Shown here: positions 44,667-54,945 of the stretch, in pieces
How the letters are laid out: each line of letters opens with the position of its first letter
Position numbering within the stretch: position 1 is the stretch's first letter
Assembly: GCA_036873755.1 (NCBI GenBank)
Contig: JAVTVY010020466.1
Span: 1 to 64,000 of the forward strand
Direction: 5' to 3'
Length of the DNA: 64,000 nucleotides
Origin: Hanleya hanleyi
Taxonomy: Eukaryota > Mollusca > Polyplacophora > Lepidopleurida > Hanleyidae
Notes under the pieces: model-generated
What the model was told of the DNA's origin: nothing
Databases searched by the model: none
The model's input: only the letters and a program-made list of their open reading frames with translations
Made by a program: the position numbers and the translations under genes

Positions 44667-44966
44667 ATGGCGGGTATTAATAATAATAGTGCGGGTGTTA
44701 CTATCGGGTTACGTAACAGCCCGGAGTTATCTCCCACTAGTTCCAGTTTTTGTCACCAGGGCCACGAGTGGCCAATACGACAGATTACGTCACCAGAAGG
44801 TCAACAGCGCCCCCAGGTGCCCATGGGACCGCAGATGCGCTTATGCGCAACCGATACATGCGATGGACAGTCAGAGAGTGTGTGTGTGTGTGTGTGTGTA
44901 TGTGTGTGTGTGGGTGAGTGTGAGGGACTTTTTAGGACTTTTCTTGAACTTTCTTGGACTTTTTAG
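44667..44966 (+). CDS. E2 core small protein D, copy 1
   Basis: ATG 44667 follows protein C by 19 bases. The first about 70 residues are protein-like (MAGINNNSAGVTIGLRNSPE, FCHQGHEWPIRQITSPEGQQ). The frame then runs into (GT)n and encodes Cys-Val repeats. Copy 2 enters the GT tract in another frame because of a one-base difference (ACCGATACATGC and ACCGATAATGC), so the natural C-terminus is not conserved, and one or both copies are altered. No family is recognised. Confidence 0.45.
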   Translation: MAGINNNSAGVTIGLRNSPELSPTSSSFCHQGHEWPIRQITSPEGQQRPQVPMGPQMRLCATDTCDGQSESVCVCVCVCVCVGECEGLFRTFLELSWTF

Positions 44967-45214
44967 GACTTTTCATGGCGTGTGTGTGTGTATGTGTGTG
45001 AGTGTGTGTGTGTGTGTGAGGACTTTTTAGGACTTTTCTTGGACTTTATTCGACTTTTCAGGACTTTTCTTGGAGTGTGTGTGTGTGTATGTGTGTGTGC
45101 TGGTGTGTGTGTGTGTGTGTGTTATTTGTACCGACTGTTTATCACTCGTATTAAAAGTTGTCAGTAATAAAAAGGATGTGTTAGTTCACTTTACTCGTTT
45201 GTTAACCTTAGGTC

Positions 45215-45385
45215 ATGGAAGGTTTCTTATACGGTGTTTACCACGAACCTTACAACCCGGCTGGTTTTACGATTGTTAATAATATTTATCAGGTCGCCAA
45301 AAAACGCGGGATATGTAGTTACCCGACCCTTACTAGTGTCGATCCGTATACACTACATAGTCGGGTCATGAAGTGTTTTAAATAA
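45215..45385 (+). CDS. E2 core small protein C, copy 2 (56 residues)
   Basis: Second direct copy of the ORF at 44477, offset 738 bp, with an apparently identical product (one synonymous difference, CGT to CGC in KKRG). Same acceptor-like upstream sequence and the same 19-base gap to protein D. Confidence 0.5.
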   Translation: MEGFLYGVYHEPYNPAGFTIVNNIYQVAKKRGICSYPTLTSVDPYTLHSRVMKCFK

Positions 45386-45404
45386 GGCCAGATGTACTTG
45401 TACA

Positions 45405-45980
45405 ATGGCGGGTATTAATAATAATAGTGCGGGTGTTACTATCGGGTTACGTAACAGCCCGGAGTTATCTCCCACTAGTTCCAGTTTTTGTCACCAGGGC
45501 CACGAGTGGCCAATACGACAGATTACGTCACCAGAAGGTCAACAGCGCGCCCTGGTGCCCATGGGACCGCAGATGCGCTTATGCGCAACCGATAATGCGA
45601 TGGACAGTCAGAGAGTGTGTGTGTGTGTGTGTGTGTGTGCATGTGTGAGTGTGAGGGACTTTTTAGGACTTTTCTTGAACTTTCTTGGACTTTTTAGGAC
45701 TTTTCATGGCGTGTGTGTGTGTATGTGTGTGTGTGTGTGTGTGTGTGAGGGACTTTTTAGGACTTTTCTTGGACTTTATTCGACTTTTCAGGACTTTTCT
45801 TGGAGTGTGTGTGTGTGTATCCGTGTGTGTGTGTGTGTGTGTGTGGTCATATACGGTCGTTTGTACAGTATTAGTCTCAGTCCGTATCCTACCTCTGACC
45901 GGGAACCATGTCGAGTTCATGTCCGTTCTGTCATAAGATACTCTCTCGTCGCGATAGTATGCTCAGACATATGCGTCTAA
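45405..45980 (+). CDS. E2 core small protein D, copy 2 (runs into GT repeats)
   Basis: The first about 60 residues match copy 1 with one or two changes (QQRALVPMG for QQRPQVPMG). Beyond residue 65 the frame translates (GT)n and GACTTTT repeats and continues into the right arm of E2, so the 191-codon length is not meaningful. The functional part, if any, is the first 60-70 residues. Confidence 0.4.
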   Translation: MAGINNNSAGVTIGLRNSPELSPTSSSFCHQGHEWPIRQITSPEGQQRALVPMGPQMRLCATDNAMDSQRVCVCVCVCACVSVRDFLGLFLNFLGLFRTFHGVCVCMCVCVCVCEGLFRTFLGLYSTFQDFSWSVCVCIRVCVCVCVVIYGRLYSISLSPYPTSDREPCRVHVRSVIRYSLVAIVCSDICV

Positions 45981-46699
45981 TGTATAGACAAGAGACACCA
46001 CAGACTCCCGCTATAGACCCAACAAGTATAGTAGAGCAACCCTATACGATGACGGTGAGTGACCCTTCGCCATGTGGAAGGTCGTATTACCATGGGGGCG
46101 GAAGTATTGTTCATGGGGACGAATTTTCCAGTTCCGGCAGTAATGGTATAAATAAAAGTACTTCAGATCTAAATTTTGGCTACCATGGTGATCAAAATGA
46201 TACCGAAGCTACTGACGCCGATGATGAGGACAATGATGGTGATGACGAGGGAGGTGATGGCGACGATGCTGACGACGACGAAGTTACGGATGATAATGAT
46301 GATGATGATAACGATGACGTCGAGGATGACGAGTGTTTGTGGGATCTCTTCGCGGATGAAGCGATTGATGATCATGAATCCGATATAAACGATCTTGCGG
46401 AAGTTTATGAAGAAGGTGGAATGGATGAACCAATTGCGCATCAGATGGCATATGACAAGCTTTTACCCAGAATACAGACGAGGTTCCGAAATATCTACGT
46501 CCGTAATCTCAGGTTATGGCGAGAACTACGGAAGCACCCGATTCATCAGAAAGTAATGGCGACTAAGAAACGAATGCGTGAGGAAGACGACTTATCAAAC
46601 GATGAAGCCGAAGAATCTGCCGTTGAGATGCGTAAATTCTTAATTAACAGACTTTTACCGCGCGAGTACACAAAACAACCGATCAAACCAGTTGATTAG
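45908..46699 (+). CDS. E2 gene B, right copy: C2H2 zinc finger plus acidic linker protein
   Basis: A 263-residue frame from ATG 45908, the inverted duplicate of 43360-44145. The C2H2 finger (C5, C8, H21, H26) and the C-terminal domain are intact. Differences are few: His to Tyr near residue 26 (LMYRQE for LMHRQE), which removes the last finger His; Leu to Pro in VSDPSPCG; Gly to Glu in HGDEFSS; and two extra residues in the Asp run. So one arm has an intact finger and the other lacks a ligand. AATAAA at 46853-46858 follows. Confidence 0.75.
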   Translation: MSSSCPFCHKILSRRDSMLRHMRLMYRQETPQTPAIDPTSIVEQPYTMTVSDPSPCGRSYYHGGGSIVHGDEFSSSGSNGINKSTSDLNFGYHGDQNDTEATDADDEDNDGDDEGGDGDDADDDEVTDDNDDDDNDDVEDDECLWDLFADEAIDDHESDINDLAEVYEEGGMDEPIAHQMAYDKLLPRIQTRFRNIYVRNLRLWRELRKHPIHQKVMATKKRMREEDDLSNDEAEESAVEMRKFLINRLLPREYTKQPIKPVD

Positions 46700-46965
46700 T
46701 TGATTTCGCCACCAGGGCGTGCCGTTACATACGTTATCGATATATCCGCAGCTCTTTCACAGGGTTATGGAAATGAAATTGACGTTTGGGTACTAGGATT
46801 GCTCAGTTTGTATTTTCGTTTTGAAACTGTCATTACTAAATTAATTTGTATAAATAAATATTTACTTTGAACTTTAACAACCGAAGTCGTGTTCTTCTTT
46901 CTTTCAGCCACCGTCTAGCCAATGAAATATGTATAGTAACCGTTTATCGTTATCACCTGTTTTGA

Positions 46966-47590
46966 TTATTTGGAAAGTTTCATTCGCCAATAACCACAAA
47001 ACTCACAACTACAACAGCTCGGACACATAAAAACCCCGAATGACACCTGTCGGGCAAAACACGTACAATTTCGACATAAACTAACTCGACATTTTCCGCA
47101 AACTTCGACGCTTAATGACTGATTACAGTTTTTGCAAACTCTGGGCGAGAATAAACGGGATAATTCGTCTACACATTTACGTGTTTTAATCTCCGGAAGT
47201 GAAGGGGAATTATTTAGGAGGATGGTCGTCGGACTTCTTATACCCACATTCCAATCATCGTCATTATAAACGGGCTGTGTTTCAACGACTCCATCTATGG
47301 CGAATACAGTCTCCAAACTAGGCCAACCGGAACTACCTAAAATGTCCGTATTTTCTCGTACGAATCCGACCCACGTAGAGATGTTAGCCTATAAAAAATA
47401 TAGAGTTGAAATATTAAAAGTGAGTAGCCCTTGTATTCAAATCAGTTATAATCGAGCATTTACAACGCCGTTCGCTATGCACATCGTTATATCGACAAAG
47501 TCGGTATTATCCGCGAGTAGATCGCAATAAAATTATTATACTTACGGCCGATTCTCTAGGTTCGATGATATTTTTCAGTAAATTCGCCAT
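46966..47590 (-). CDS. E2 gene A, right copy: Cys-rich zinc-binding-like protein (2 exons)
   Basis: Exon 1 is 47546-47590 and exon 2 is 46966-47388, with the same 157 bp phase-0 intron (GCC|GTAAG ... CTATTTTTTATAG|GCT on the minus strand) as the left copy. The product is again 155 residues; all Cys of the C-terminal cluster are kept (VCKNCNQSL, VCGKCRVSLCRNCTCF, MCPSCCSCEFCGYW). The downstream polyA word of the left copy is GATAAA here. Preservation of both frames and of both splice sites argues for recent duplication or selection. Confidence 0.7.
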
Positions 47591-48247
47591 TCCGAAGTAA
47601 GATATAAATTGAATTCTATTAGAGATATATATATATTTCGACAGACGATTCTCAAATAACGATCTGTTTCACGGTATACCCTTTCAACTCCCGCTATACG
47701 TTGATTGTATAATTGCCCTAATTAAAGCGATATCGGTCTGTAAATATACATATTCGAACCCCAATATTATCATATGCTAATTGCAATCGAGTTCTGCGAG
47801 TTATAAGTGGTTTCTGTTATTCGATCACACCTGTTACCACAACACACACCCCTTCGCATTGACAGGTATTAAAATCAATACAATGATGTATCATGACCGC
47901 CTTCTAGTCGTATAGCGAGGTTAAATATGCATATATACCGAGCGTTTGGTAATGCTAATTGCAATTTGTAAAAATTAATAGTCTACAATATATATGAACG
48001 CTTAACGTACAGATTCGGAGAATTTATTGCTATGAACCCGTATCGAAATATCACCTTTTTGTAAAAGCGGAATGAAACCTAAAATATAGACTATTTAAAC
48101 GATTAACGTATGAATTCGGAAGATTTATTTATAATACCATATGTAGATCTTTAATATATATATTCAGGTAAAATTATAACGCATATAATTTATTAATATC
48201 CAGACGCAATAATTTATACAAATAACGATTGTTAATGACGTATGACC

Positions 48248-48975
48248 AATCTCGTGGAACATTGAGAGATATTCCACTTTAGCTAATGTGGCTCCACGTA
48301 GTTTTTCAGACAGGGTCGGAATTAGTGTCTTCGACAGGTCAAAGTCAGCTGGTTGTAGATTCAACAAGCCGGTTCGGTTATCGTATTCCAAAATCAATCC
48401 CCGAACTGAAATCTACAAAATATTGTTCATTAGATGTTAGCTATTCAACTATTCACAAACCGTTCTTCCTTCAAACCAAATTCGCGAATAACGGAAAAAG
48501 TGAATCTAACGAAATAAAGGATTCGAAGACGAGCTATTTTTAGAAGTTGGTGCAACCCCTCAAAGTTGATTGCTTTTCAGGTTTAACCCTCTATTACCTT
48601 AAATATACAGTTATCTCAAGATTAGTTAAATAATTGGGGAGAGGGATAAGGGGAGAGGGGTTGGGGCAATCTAGATGAAAATTTAGCACGAAAACACTTC
48701 AAAACTAAATAATTTGTTTTCCTCCACTCTGTTATAGGCAACCAGGATCTGGTTCATTTGCACGTGGTACTTCTCCGATTTCCATTATTTCTTTCATATC
48801 GACGTAGAACCAACAATGGTAAAACAGATATTACTGTCATTTTGCTATTTAAAAAAAACGTTTGTACAGCAATGCATCTATGCCGCGTTGAATGCACTAT
48901 GATCTTATAATACCAGAGCCATGTGTACAAAATTGAACATTTGATCTACGCAATTGATCTAAAAAGTTTTAGTAA
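48248..48975. other. Gene-free interval
   Basis: No certain gene. On the minus strand, 48661-48760 is open in the phase left by the next exon (KYHVQMNQILVAYNRVEENK), but its acceptor is poor, so I do not call it. Confidence 0.35.
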
Positions 48976-49146
48976 CCTTCTGAGATTCGATGTCTTCGGT
49001 TCCTCCGTTGTTATAGCCGTCATACAGGTGAGTGATGCCATCGGAACTCTTGACGAACCATTTTCTGGTCATGTGATGATAAAAGACAATAACTGTTTCT
49101 TGAGCTCCTGCTACGCCATCTATAGCCATGGGGGAGTCGAAAACCA
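48976..49146 (-). CDS. Candidate further exon of the MACPF gene
   Basis: A 57-codon phase-0 exon with acceptor TTTTGTACAG|GTGG and donor CAGAAG|GTTACT. It reads a compact hydrophilic segment (QETVIVFYHHMTRKWFVKSS, then DGITHLYDGYNNGG). The phase agrees with the last sure MACPF exon (54946-55083), which would put E3 inside this intron. No domain is recognised, and the ORF runs on upstream into a Cys/hydrophobic start (MKNKKIFYQITLFCLG), so it could instead be the first exon of another gene. Confidence 0.4.
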
Positions 49147-49512
49147 CCTGTACAAAAGAGCAGCATTGCTTACAAAATATAATCCCTAAGCAAAATAATG
49201 TGATCTGGTAGAAAATCTTCTTATTTTTCATCTAGAACTTTGTCTGCAAAGACAGTGAAGCGCTCAGCCGAGAAAATACTTCTTCTGGTATGTTTGCGAT
49301 GCCAAAATTAATTTTTCGGCATCTTGTATGAAAATTGTTAATACATATAGGATACAGGTAACGATTAACAGCGAAGATTAGTAGCGACAAAGGACAATTT
49401 GAAATGATGCGTCGCTGAAAATGAACTAGTGAATATTATACAGATAATGGACGTGGTGGGACACGGCGAATCGTCAGCTCGAGAAAGATATGCATGCATC
49501 ACCTGTAAATTC
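49147..49512. other. Gene-free interval left of E3
   Basis: AT-rich, with no feature recognised. Confidence 0.45.
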
Positions 49513-50682
49513 TAGTCCATGAGCCAGACCAGATATCAGTACCACCTGAGGTGGCAAATTCTCATTATGTTTTGTTGGAAGTCCTATATCCATAGATGTA
49601 AACAATTTTGAAAGCAATCCGAGACTCACAGCTTAATGGTAGTAATCACCTCTTAAAGATGGCTACCCGAGTCCAATCTGAGGGACCAGATTTGGGGGTA
49701 GGGAAATATAAAGTTGAATATCTTTGCAGGTAATAGTGATATAGTGACATTTTGCCACTTGAAATGTTGGTAATCAGATCCTCTATACGTTGGTATCTGG
49801 TATAAGCAAATATGTCAATTATGTAGGTCACCAGAGGTCAAAAGGTCACTAAATCTGACCCCTGTCTAAAACGTGACCACCTGTAGGAAAACTCGCTGCA
49901 GATACCATACCAATGGGACTTTCTTAACCTAAATGGGTTCAAATGGAAGCCAAGAAGTACCCAAGTCTATAATAAGTCTAAACAAGTGGAGTTTATTATT
50001 ATTTAGACTGTGGCACAGAACTGTTTTTGACGCATTTTCAAAAATGGTCTTTTTATTGCGCTAAAAACGGGCAAAATTGTATGAAGTTGGACAGCTTGAA
50101 ATTAGTTGTATATTTTGACAAATAACTACTCCAAATGCTAATGGTCATGTCTTAGGTCTATTCAGGGATTAGTTAAGCTACATTTCGAGGTAATTAGGTC
50201 ACCAGAGGTCAAGTTCAAAGATTGCCAATTATTAATTTTTTACATTTTTATTTGGGAATTTCATATTACAATGTATTTAACCAGTTTCAAGTATAGAGAA
50301 TCAGAGCCATCGTTGGTTCACCCTGTACCGTATAGCCCGTAGGGCATAGGGTACACCAGGGTACGAGTGCACCAGGTATGGGTGTTCGCAGGGATCAAAG
50401 GTCTATCGTCCTCCAAATCCCCTTTATCGTTCGTTAAGGCGCTGAGACGGGCGTTAAGGCGTAAAGATAGGGCGTTAAGGCGTTGAGACGGGCGGTAAGG
50501 CGTAATGACGGGTGTTGACGGCGTCACAGCATTTCGATGTATTGACGCAATTCCATGAAAATCAGAGCTTCTGATCTAGTTCATCAGGGCGTTGAAGCGT
50601 TAAGCTAAGGGTTGATGGGCGTTACTGTCTATAAAATCAAGTGTATTCCCAAAACACGCACAGTCGACTTTCAGCTGTCAAC

Positions 50683-51245
50683 ATGGCTTATACTTGCTCT
50701 AAGTGCAAACGATACGATATGATGCGACTGGAGAAAAATATACATGGGATTGAAGACTCCGAGGCACAATAACCCGATACGGAGACTGATGAGAGTCCAT
50801 CGACTGATATCGAAACAGAGTCTATCTAGTGATACGGAGAGCTTGACCTCAGATAGTCAGCCTACGTCCGATGAAAGCGAGGCAGAACCTACCTGCTGGG
50901 ATGGTATTGTGAGAACAGCTATCCTTACTCACGCTGCAGCAATCGAGGACGCCGGACAGGATAACCTACAACAGGCATACACCCAAATGCGCCCCTACAT
51001 CAGGAAAACAGCCATGGCGATCTATGAACAGGCATACCTTACTATCGCGTGAAAGGAAAGGCTACGCCACGCACAGGTCCATCATGAAGACTAAGCGTCA
51101 GTTGGAAGAGGATATGGGGCTACCACACACCGAGGCCCTGGAAAATGCGATCAGGATGAGCAAACAACTCTTTCAGGACATGCTGCCTCAGTGGTATCCT
51201 GAACTGCCTGACGATGGGCTGATGGGGCCAAAATGGTCCAAATGA
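50683..51245 (+). pseudogene. E3 C2H2-family gene, left copy (frameshifts and stops)
   Basis: The start ATG 50683 (MAYTCSKC) is kept, 38 bases after a TATAAA (50630-50635). The finger is damaged by a deletion (the residues between the second Cys and the first His are mostly gone), a TAA follows within 30 codons, and frames shift before the C-terminal domain (ESLTSDSQPTSDESEAEPT; then TKRQLEEDMGLPHTEALENA). The C-terminal end reads to TGA 51243-51245. Together with the right copy it shows the original gene: C2H2 finger, Ser/Glu-rich linker and C-terminal domain, about 230 codons. Non-functional. Confidence 0.75.
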
Positions 51246-51599
51246 ACTCCCAGAGTGAGTCAGTGAGTGCCCATCACCCGTGAGGCGTGCCCAGCGCCCG
51301 TCTTAACGCATGGACGCACTAACGATGGTGAGTGAGTGAGTGAGTAATAGCCAAAGTGGACATTTTGGAGATTTGAAGGAAGGTGTTTGGGGTAGAAACG
51401 GAGCATTCTGGGTCCGAATGCGTCGTGTGCAGTGGCATCTTGTAGCAACGCCAAGCTCAACGCTTCAACGCCCTGGTGAATTAGCCCAAAAGCTCTGATT
51501 TTCATGGAATTGTCACTAATTCATTGGAAATGCAGTGACGCCCGTCAACGCCCGTCATTACACCTTAACGCCCTAGCATAACGCCGTGACTCCATGATA

Positions 51600-51672
51600 T
51601 AGACGGGAGAGAGAACAACAAGAACAACAAGGATGACATATGAGAGAACAACAACAACAACAACAACAAGTA
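51600..51672 (+). repeat. (AAC)n-rich microsatellite in the E3 centre
   Basis: GAACAACAAGAACAACAAGG and AACAACAACAACAACAACAAG. A related (TTG)n run is at 7020-7040 in E1, in the same position relative to the C2H2 gene 3' end, which supports common ancestry. Confidence 0.7.
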
Positions 51673-52234
51673 TTCATATAGTTTATTCTCCCCAATGTTA
51701 CATCATACCCACGCTGGGGGAGCCGCGTTGGGCATGATTACAATTCAAGAAGACTCTTGTCCGATCAGAGGCCGCCATTTGGCGCTGCATCTATCATATT
51801 CGCGGCTGCTCTTGTCCAATAAGAATTACAACACATATAAGGGAAGTGGGAAGAGGTGCCGACATACTGACTGCGTCATATAACTTCAAAGAATAGTCTT
51901 CTGGTAAAACTATTCTAAAGCACATACCAAGAATCTAACGATTCGTGATATGTGCGCTTTTATTGTACCTGTTCATGTGGCAACTTAGATATGACCGCAC
52001 GGCCCCCAGCACCGGCATAAGCGTTATTAGATACAAATCTAGAGAGCTATGATGGAAATGCTCTGACAACTCGTATACTGGTAATTGGTGAGGTGTTTCG
52101 CTGTGACAACTCGTACATTGGAGATTGGTGAGCTGTATCGCCGTCAGATGTAAATGACGGCAATTAACACAAAAGACTAGTCTGTAAGGCCCGATTACGA
52201 CCCAGCATCAACTTCCCACAAATGCCAACATATA

Positions 52235-52915
52235 TCAAAGACCAAAGCCGTCCTCTGAGAAAGTTCCATCTTTGCTCGGTGTGATCTGAGCATCATCGGG
52301 CAGTTCAGGATACCACCGAGGCAGCATGTCCTGAAATAGTTGTTTGCGCATCCTGATCGCAGTTTCCAGGGCCTCGGTGGGTGGTAGCCCCATATCCTCT
52401 TCCAAGTGACGCTTTGTCTTCATGATTGACCTCTGCGTGGGGTAACCTTTCATTTCAAGCGGTAGTAAGGTATACTGTTCATAAATCGCCATGGCTGTTC
52501 TCCTGATGCAGGGGCGCATTTGGGTGTATGCCTGTTGTAAGTTATCCTGTCCGGCGTCCTCGATTGCTGCAGCGCGAGTATTGATAGCTGCTCTCACAAT
52601 ACGATCCCAGAAGGTAGGTTCTGCCTCACTTTCCTCGGACGTAGGCTGACTATCTGAGGTCAAGCTCTCCATATCACTAGATAGACTCTCAGCAATCTAT
52701 GTTCCGGTATCAGTCGATGGACTCGCATCAGTCTCTGTATCGGCTTCTTGTGCCTCGGAGTTTTCAATCACATGTATATTTTTCTCGTGTCGCATCATAT
52801 CGCAACGTCTGGTGAACGTGCGTTCGCACTTAGAGCAAGTATAAGCCACGTTGACGGTTGAACGTCGACTGTGCGTGTTTTGGGAATACACTTGCCTTTT
52901 TAGACAGTAACGCAC
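52235..52915 (-). pseudogene. E3 C2H2-family gene, right copy (one in-frame stop)
   Basis: The open frame from 52915 encodes one C2H2 finger (YTCSKCERTFTRRCDMMRHE, C-x2-C-x12-H-x4-H, the same spacing as E2 gene B) and an acidic Ser/Thr linker. A single TAG at 52697-52699 interrupts it; the same frame continues to 52235 with FWDRIVRAAINTRAAAIEDA, a helical middle, IMKTKRHLEEDMGLPPTEAL and RKQLFQDMLPRWYPELPDD. The ATG that starts the left copy is GTG here, so translation would need an upstream ATG. TTTATT at 51682-51687 is a plausible minus-strand AATAAA far downstream. Confidence 0.78.
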
Positions 52916-54340
52916 ATCAACGCTTAGCTTAACGCTTCAACGGCCTGGTGAACTGGCTCAGCTTGGAATTTTCATGGAATTGCCACCAATACATCGAAAT
53001 GCAGTGGCGCCCGTCAACGCCCGTCGTTACGCCTCAACATCCGTCTCAACTCCTTAATGCCCTATCTTTACGCCTTAACGCTCGTCTCAGCGCCTTAACG
53101 AGCGATAAAGGGGATTTGGAGGACGATTGACCTTTGACCCCTGTGGACACCCATACCTGGTGCACTCGCACCCTGCTTTACCCTATGCCCTACGGGCTAT
53201 ACAGTACAGGGTGCACCAGGGATGTCTCTGATGCTCTTTACTTGAAACTGGTTGCAATGTAAATACATTGTAATATGAAATTACAACACATATAAGAGAA
53301 GCGGGAAGAGGTGCCGACATACTGACAGAGCCACATGACTTCACAGTATAGTCTTCCGGTTAACCTATTCTAAAGCACATACCAAGAATCTAACGATTCT
53401 TGATATGTGTTGTATCTCAGGTACGCTTTTATTGTACCTGTTCATGGGGCAACTTGGATGATATGACCACACCGCCCTACCACCGGCATAAGCGCTATTA
53501 GATAAAAATCCAGAGAGCTATGATGGAAATGCTCTAACAGATCGTATATTGGTAATTGGTGAGCTGTTTCGCTGTGACAAGTCCCAAGTCAAAATGTAAA
53601 AAATTAATAATTGACAATCTTTGACCTTGACCTCTGGTGACCTAATTACCTCGAAATGTAGCTTAGCTAATCCCTGAATAAACCCAAGACATGGCCATTA
53701 GCATTTGGAGCAGTTATTTGTCAAAATATGCAACAAATTTCAAGCTGTCCAACTTCATACAATTTTGCCTGTTTTTAGCGCAATAAAAAGACCATTTTTG
53801 AAAATGCGTCAAAATCAGTTCTGTTCCACAGTCTAAATGATAATAAACCCCACTTGTTTAGACTTAGTATAGACTTGGGTACTTCTTAGCCTCCATTTGA
53901 ACTCATTTAGGTTAAGAAAGTCCCATTGGTATGGTATCTGCAGCGAGTTTGCCTACAGGTGGTCACGTTTTAGACAGGGGTCAGATTTCGTGACCTTTTG
54001 ACCTCTGGTGACCTACATAATTGACATATTAGCATATAAAAGATACCAACATATAGAGCATCAGATTACCAACATTTCGAGTGGCCAAATGTCACTATAT
54101 CACCAATATTTGCAAAGATATTTAACTTTATATTTCCCCTCCCCCAAAATCTGGTCCCTCAGATTGGACTCGGATGTCCGTCTTTAAGAGGTGATTACTA
54201 CCACTAAGCTGTGTGTCCCGGATGGCTTTCAGAGTTTTTTTTTTGCATCTAAGGATATACGACTTTCAAAAAAACATAATGAGAATTTGCCACCCAGGTG
54301 GTACCAATTGATGAAATTTTGGGGTCTGGCTCATGGACTA

Positions 54341-54945
54341 TTCCTCTTATTTTCATTGGATGAAAACCTATCACGTGTCCGTCTGTAAATCGCGATAGCC
54401 CATGGTGCTGGCAGTCTATCTTGCGGTAACGCTAAACATAGCGTTGGCCCTGAGAAATGGTCAACGTAGATGGCACCCTCAAGTCAAGAGTTGCCTCCCA
54501 TTGCGCACGCCATACATAATTTCTCAGGCGTGTTTTGCAACGGCTTCGGTGAACGAAATTGAATTATGATACAAGACGCTTGTATATATGTGACTAAGAA
54601 AATTAAACTTGGTACCCGAAGAAAATGTCAGTAACAACTCCAAGAAACCCAGGAATGAGTCTTTCTCATCAGTCGCGTCGCAGTTGATCATACGGCGTCA
54701 CTTCTCTCAACTCGGGCTATGGACATACAGGCATTTTGAAACATATAGGCCTGCCGATTCACTTCTAAATAATTTAGCACCCAATTATTTTTTCAGTAGG
54801 AACAAAGTTATTCAACTTATCACAATTTCTTGAGTGACAGATAATTCATCAATACGACCCCAAGTAACTATAAGGTGATTGCATGTATCTCTGGATGAAA
54901 GATAAGCAGATGGGTAACAGAAATCCTCCCAGTGAAGAAGAATAC
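54341..54945. other. Intron sequence, no gene
   Basis: Between E3 and the last sure MACPF exon. The short frames show no domain. Confidence 0.4.

Larger units (their letters stand above)
44370..45829 (+). repeat. Two direct copies of a 738 bp unit in the E2 core
   Basis: TTATTTGTACCGACTG starts at 44381 and again at 45122; the small ORFs are offset by 738 bases. Each unit holds two ORFs, then alternating (GT)n tracts and GACTTTTTAGGACTTTTCTTG words. The copies differ by a few bases and in GT-tract length. Confidence 0.9.
41230..48247. mobile_element. E2: 7 kb palindromic element, 2.4 kb arms with two genes each
   Basis: The left arm (41230-44255) and right arm (45830-48247) are inverted copies. 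Similarity begins at GGTCATACGTCATTAAC (left) and ends at GTTAATGACGTATGACC (right), and it runs inward to GGTCATATACGGTCGTTTGTAC beside the core. Without the 572 bp MITE insertion in the left arm, both arms are about 2.4 kb and about 97% alike by eye. Each arm has a two-exon Cys-rich gene near the outer end and a C2H2-acidic gene towards the core; the pair is convergent. The core (44256-45829) is not palindromic and holds two direct copies of a 738 bp unit with two small ORFs. No transposase or polymerase is present and no target duplication was found at the outer ends. It may be a long-TIR transposon, a viral dimer-like insertion or a host inverted duplication. Confidence 0.85.
49513..54340. 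mobile_element. E3: 4.8 kb palindromic element with an inverted pair of decayed C2H2 genes
   Basis: Ends TAGTCCATGAGCCAGACC (left) and GGTCTGGCTCATGGACTA (right) are exact inverse repeats. The arms match at roughly 90-95% through the GGTCACCAGAGGTCAA blocks, the motif ACCCTGTACCGTATAGCCCGTAGGG (about 50320; inverse about 53190), GACGGGCGTTAAGGCG repeats and the gene pair. The right arm has an extra about 310 bp (53280-53590) that recurs directly in the centre (51825-52110), so it was rearranged after formation. Direct TTC outside both ends (49510-49512 and 54341-54343) is too short to prove a target duplication. E3 is older than E2. Confidence 0.8.

Noticed and set aside
44880..45170. Cys-Val-rich peptides such as CVCVCVCV as a possible metal-binding protein
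   Set aside because: They are translations of (GT)n microsatellites.
48286..48543. 85-codon plus-strand frame next to E2
   Set aside because: No domain, and no homologous sequence at the other E2 border that would make it an element gene.
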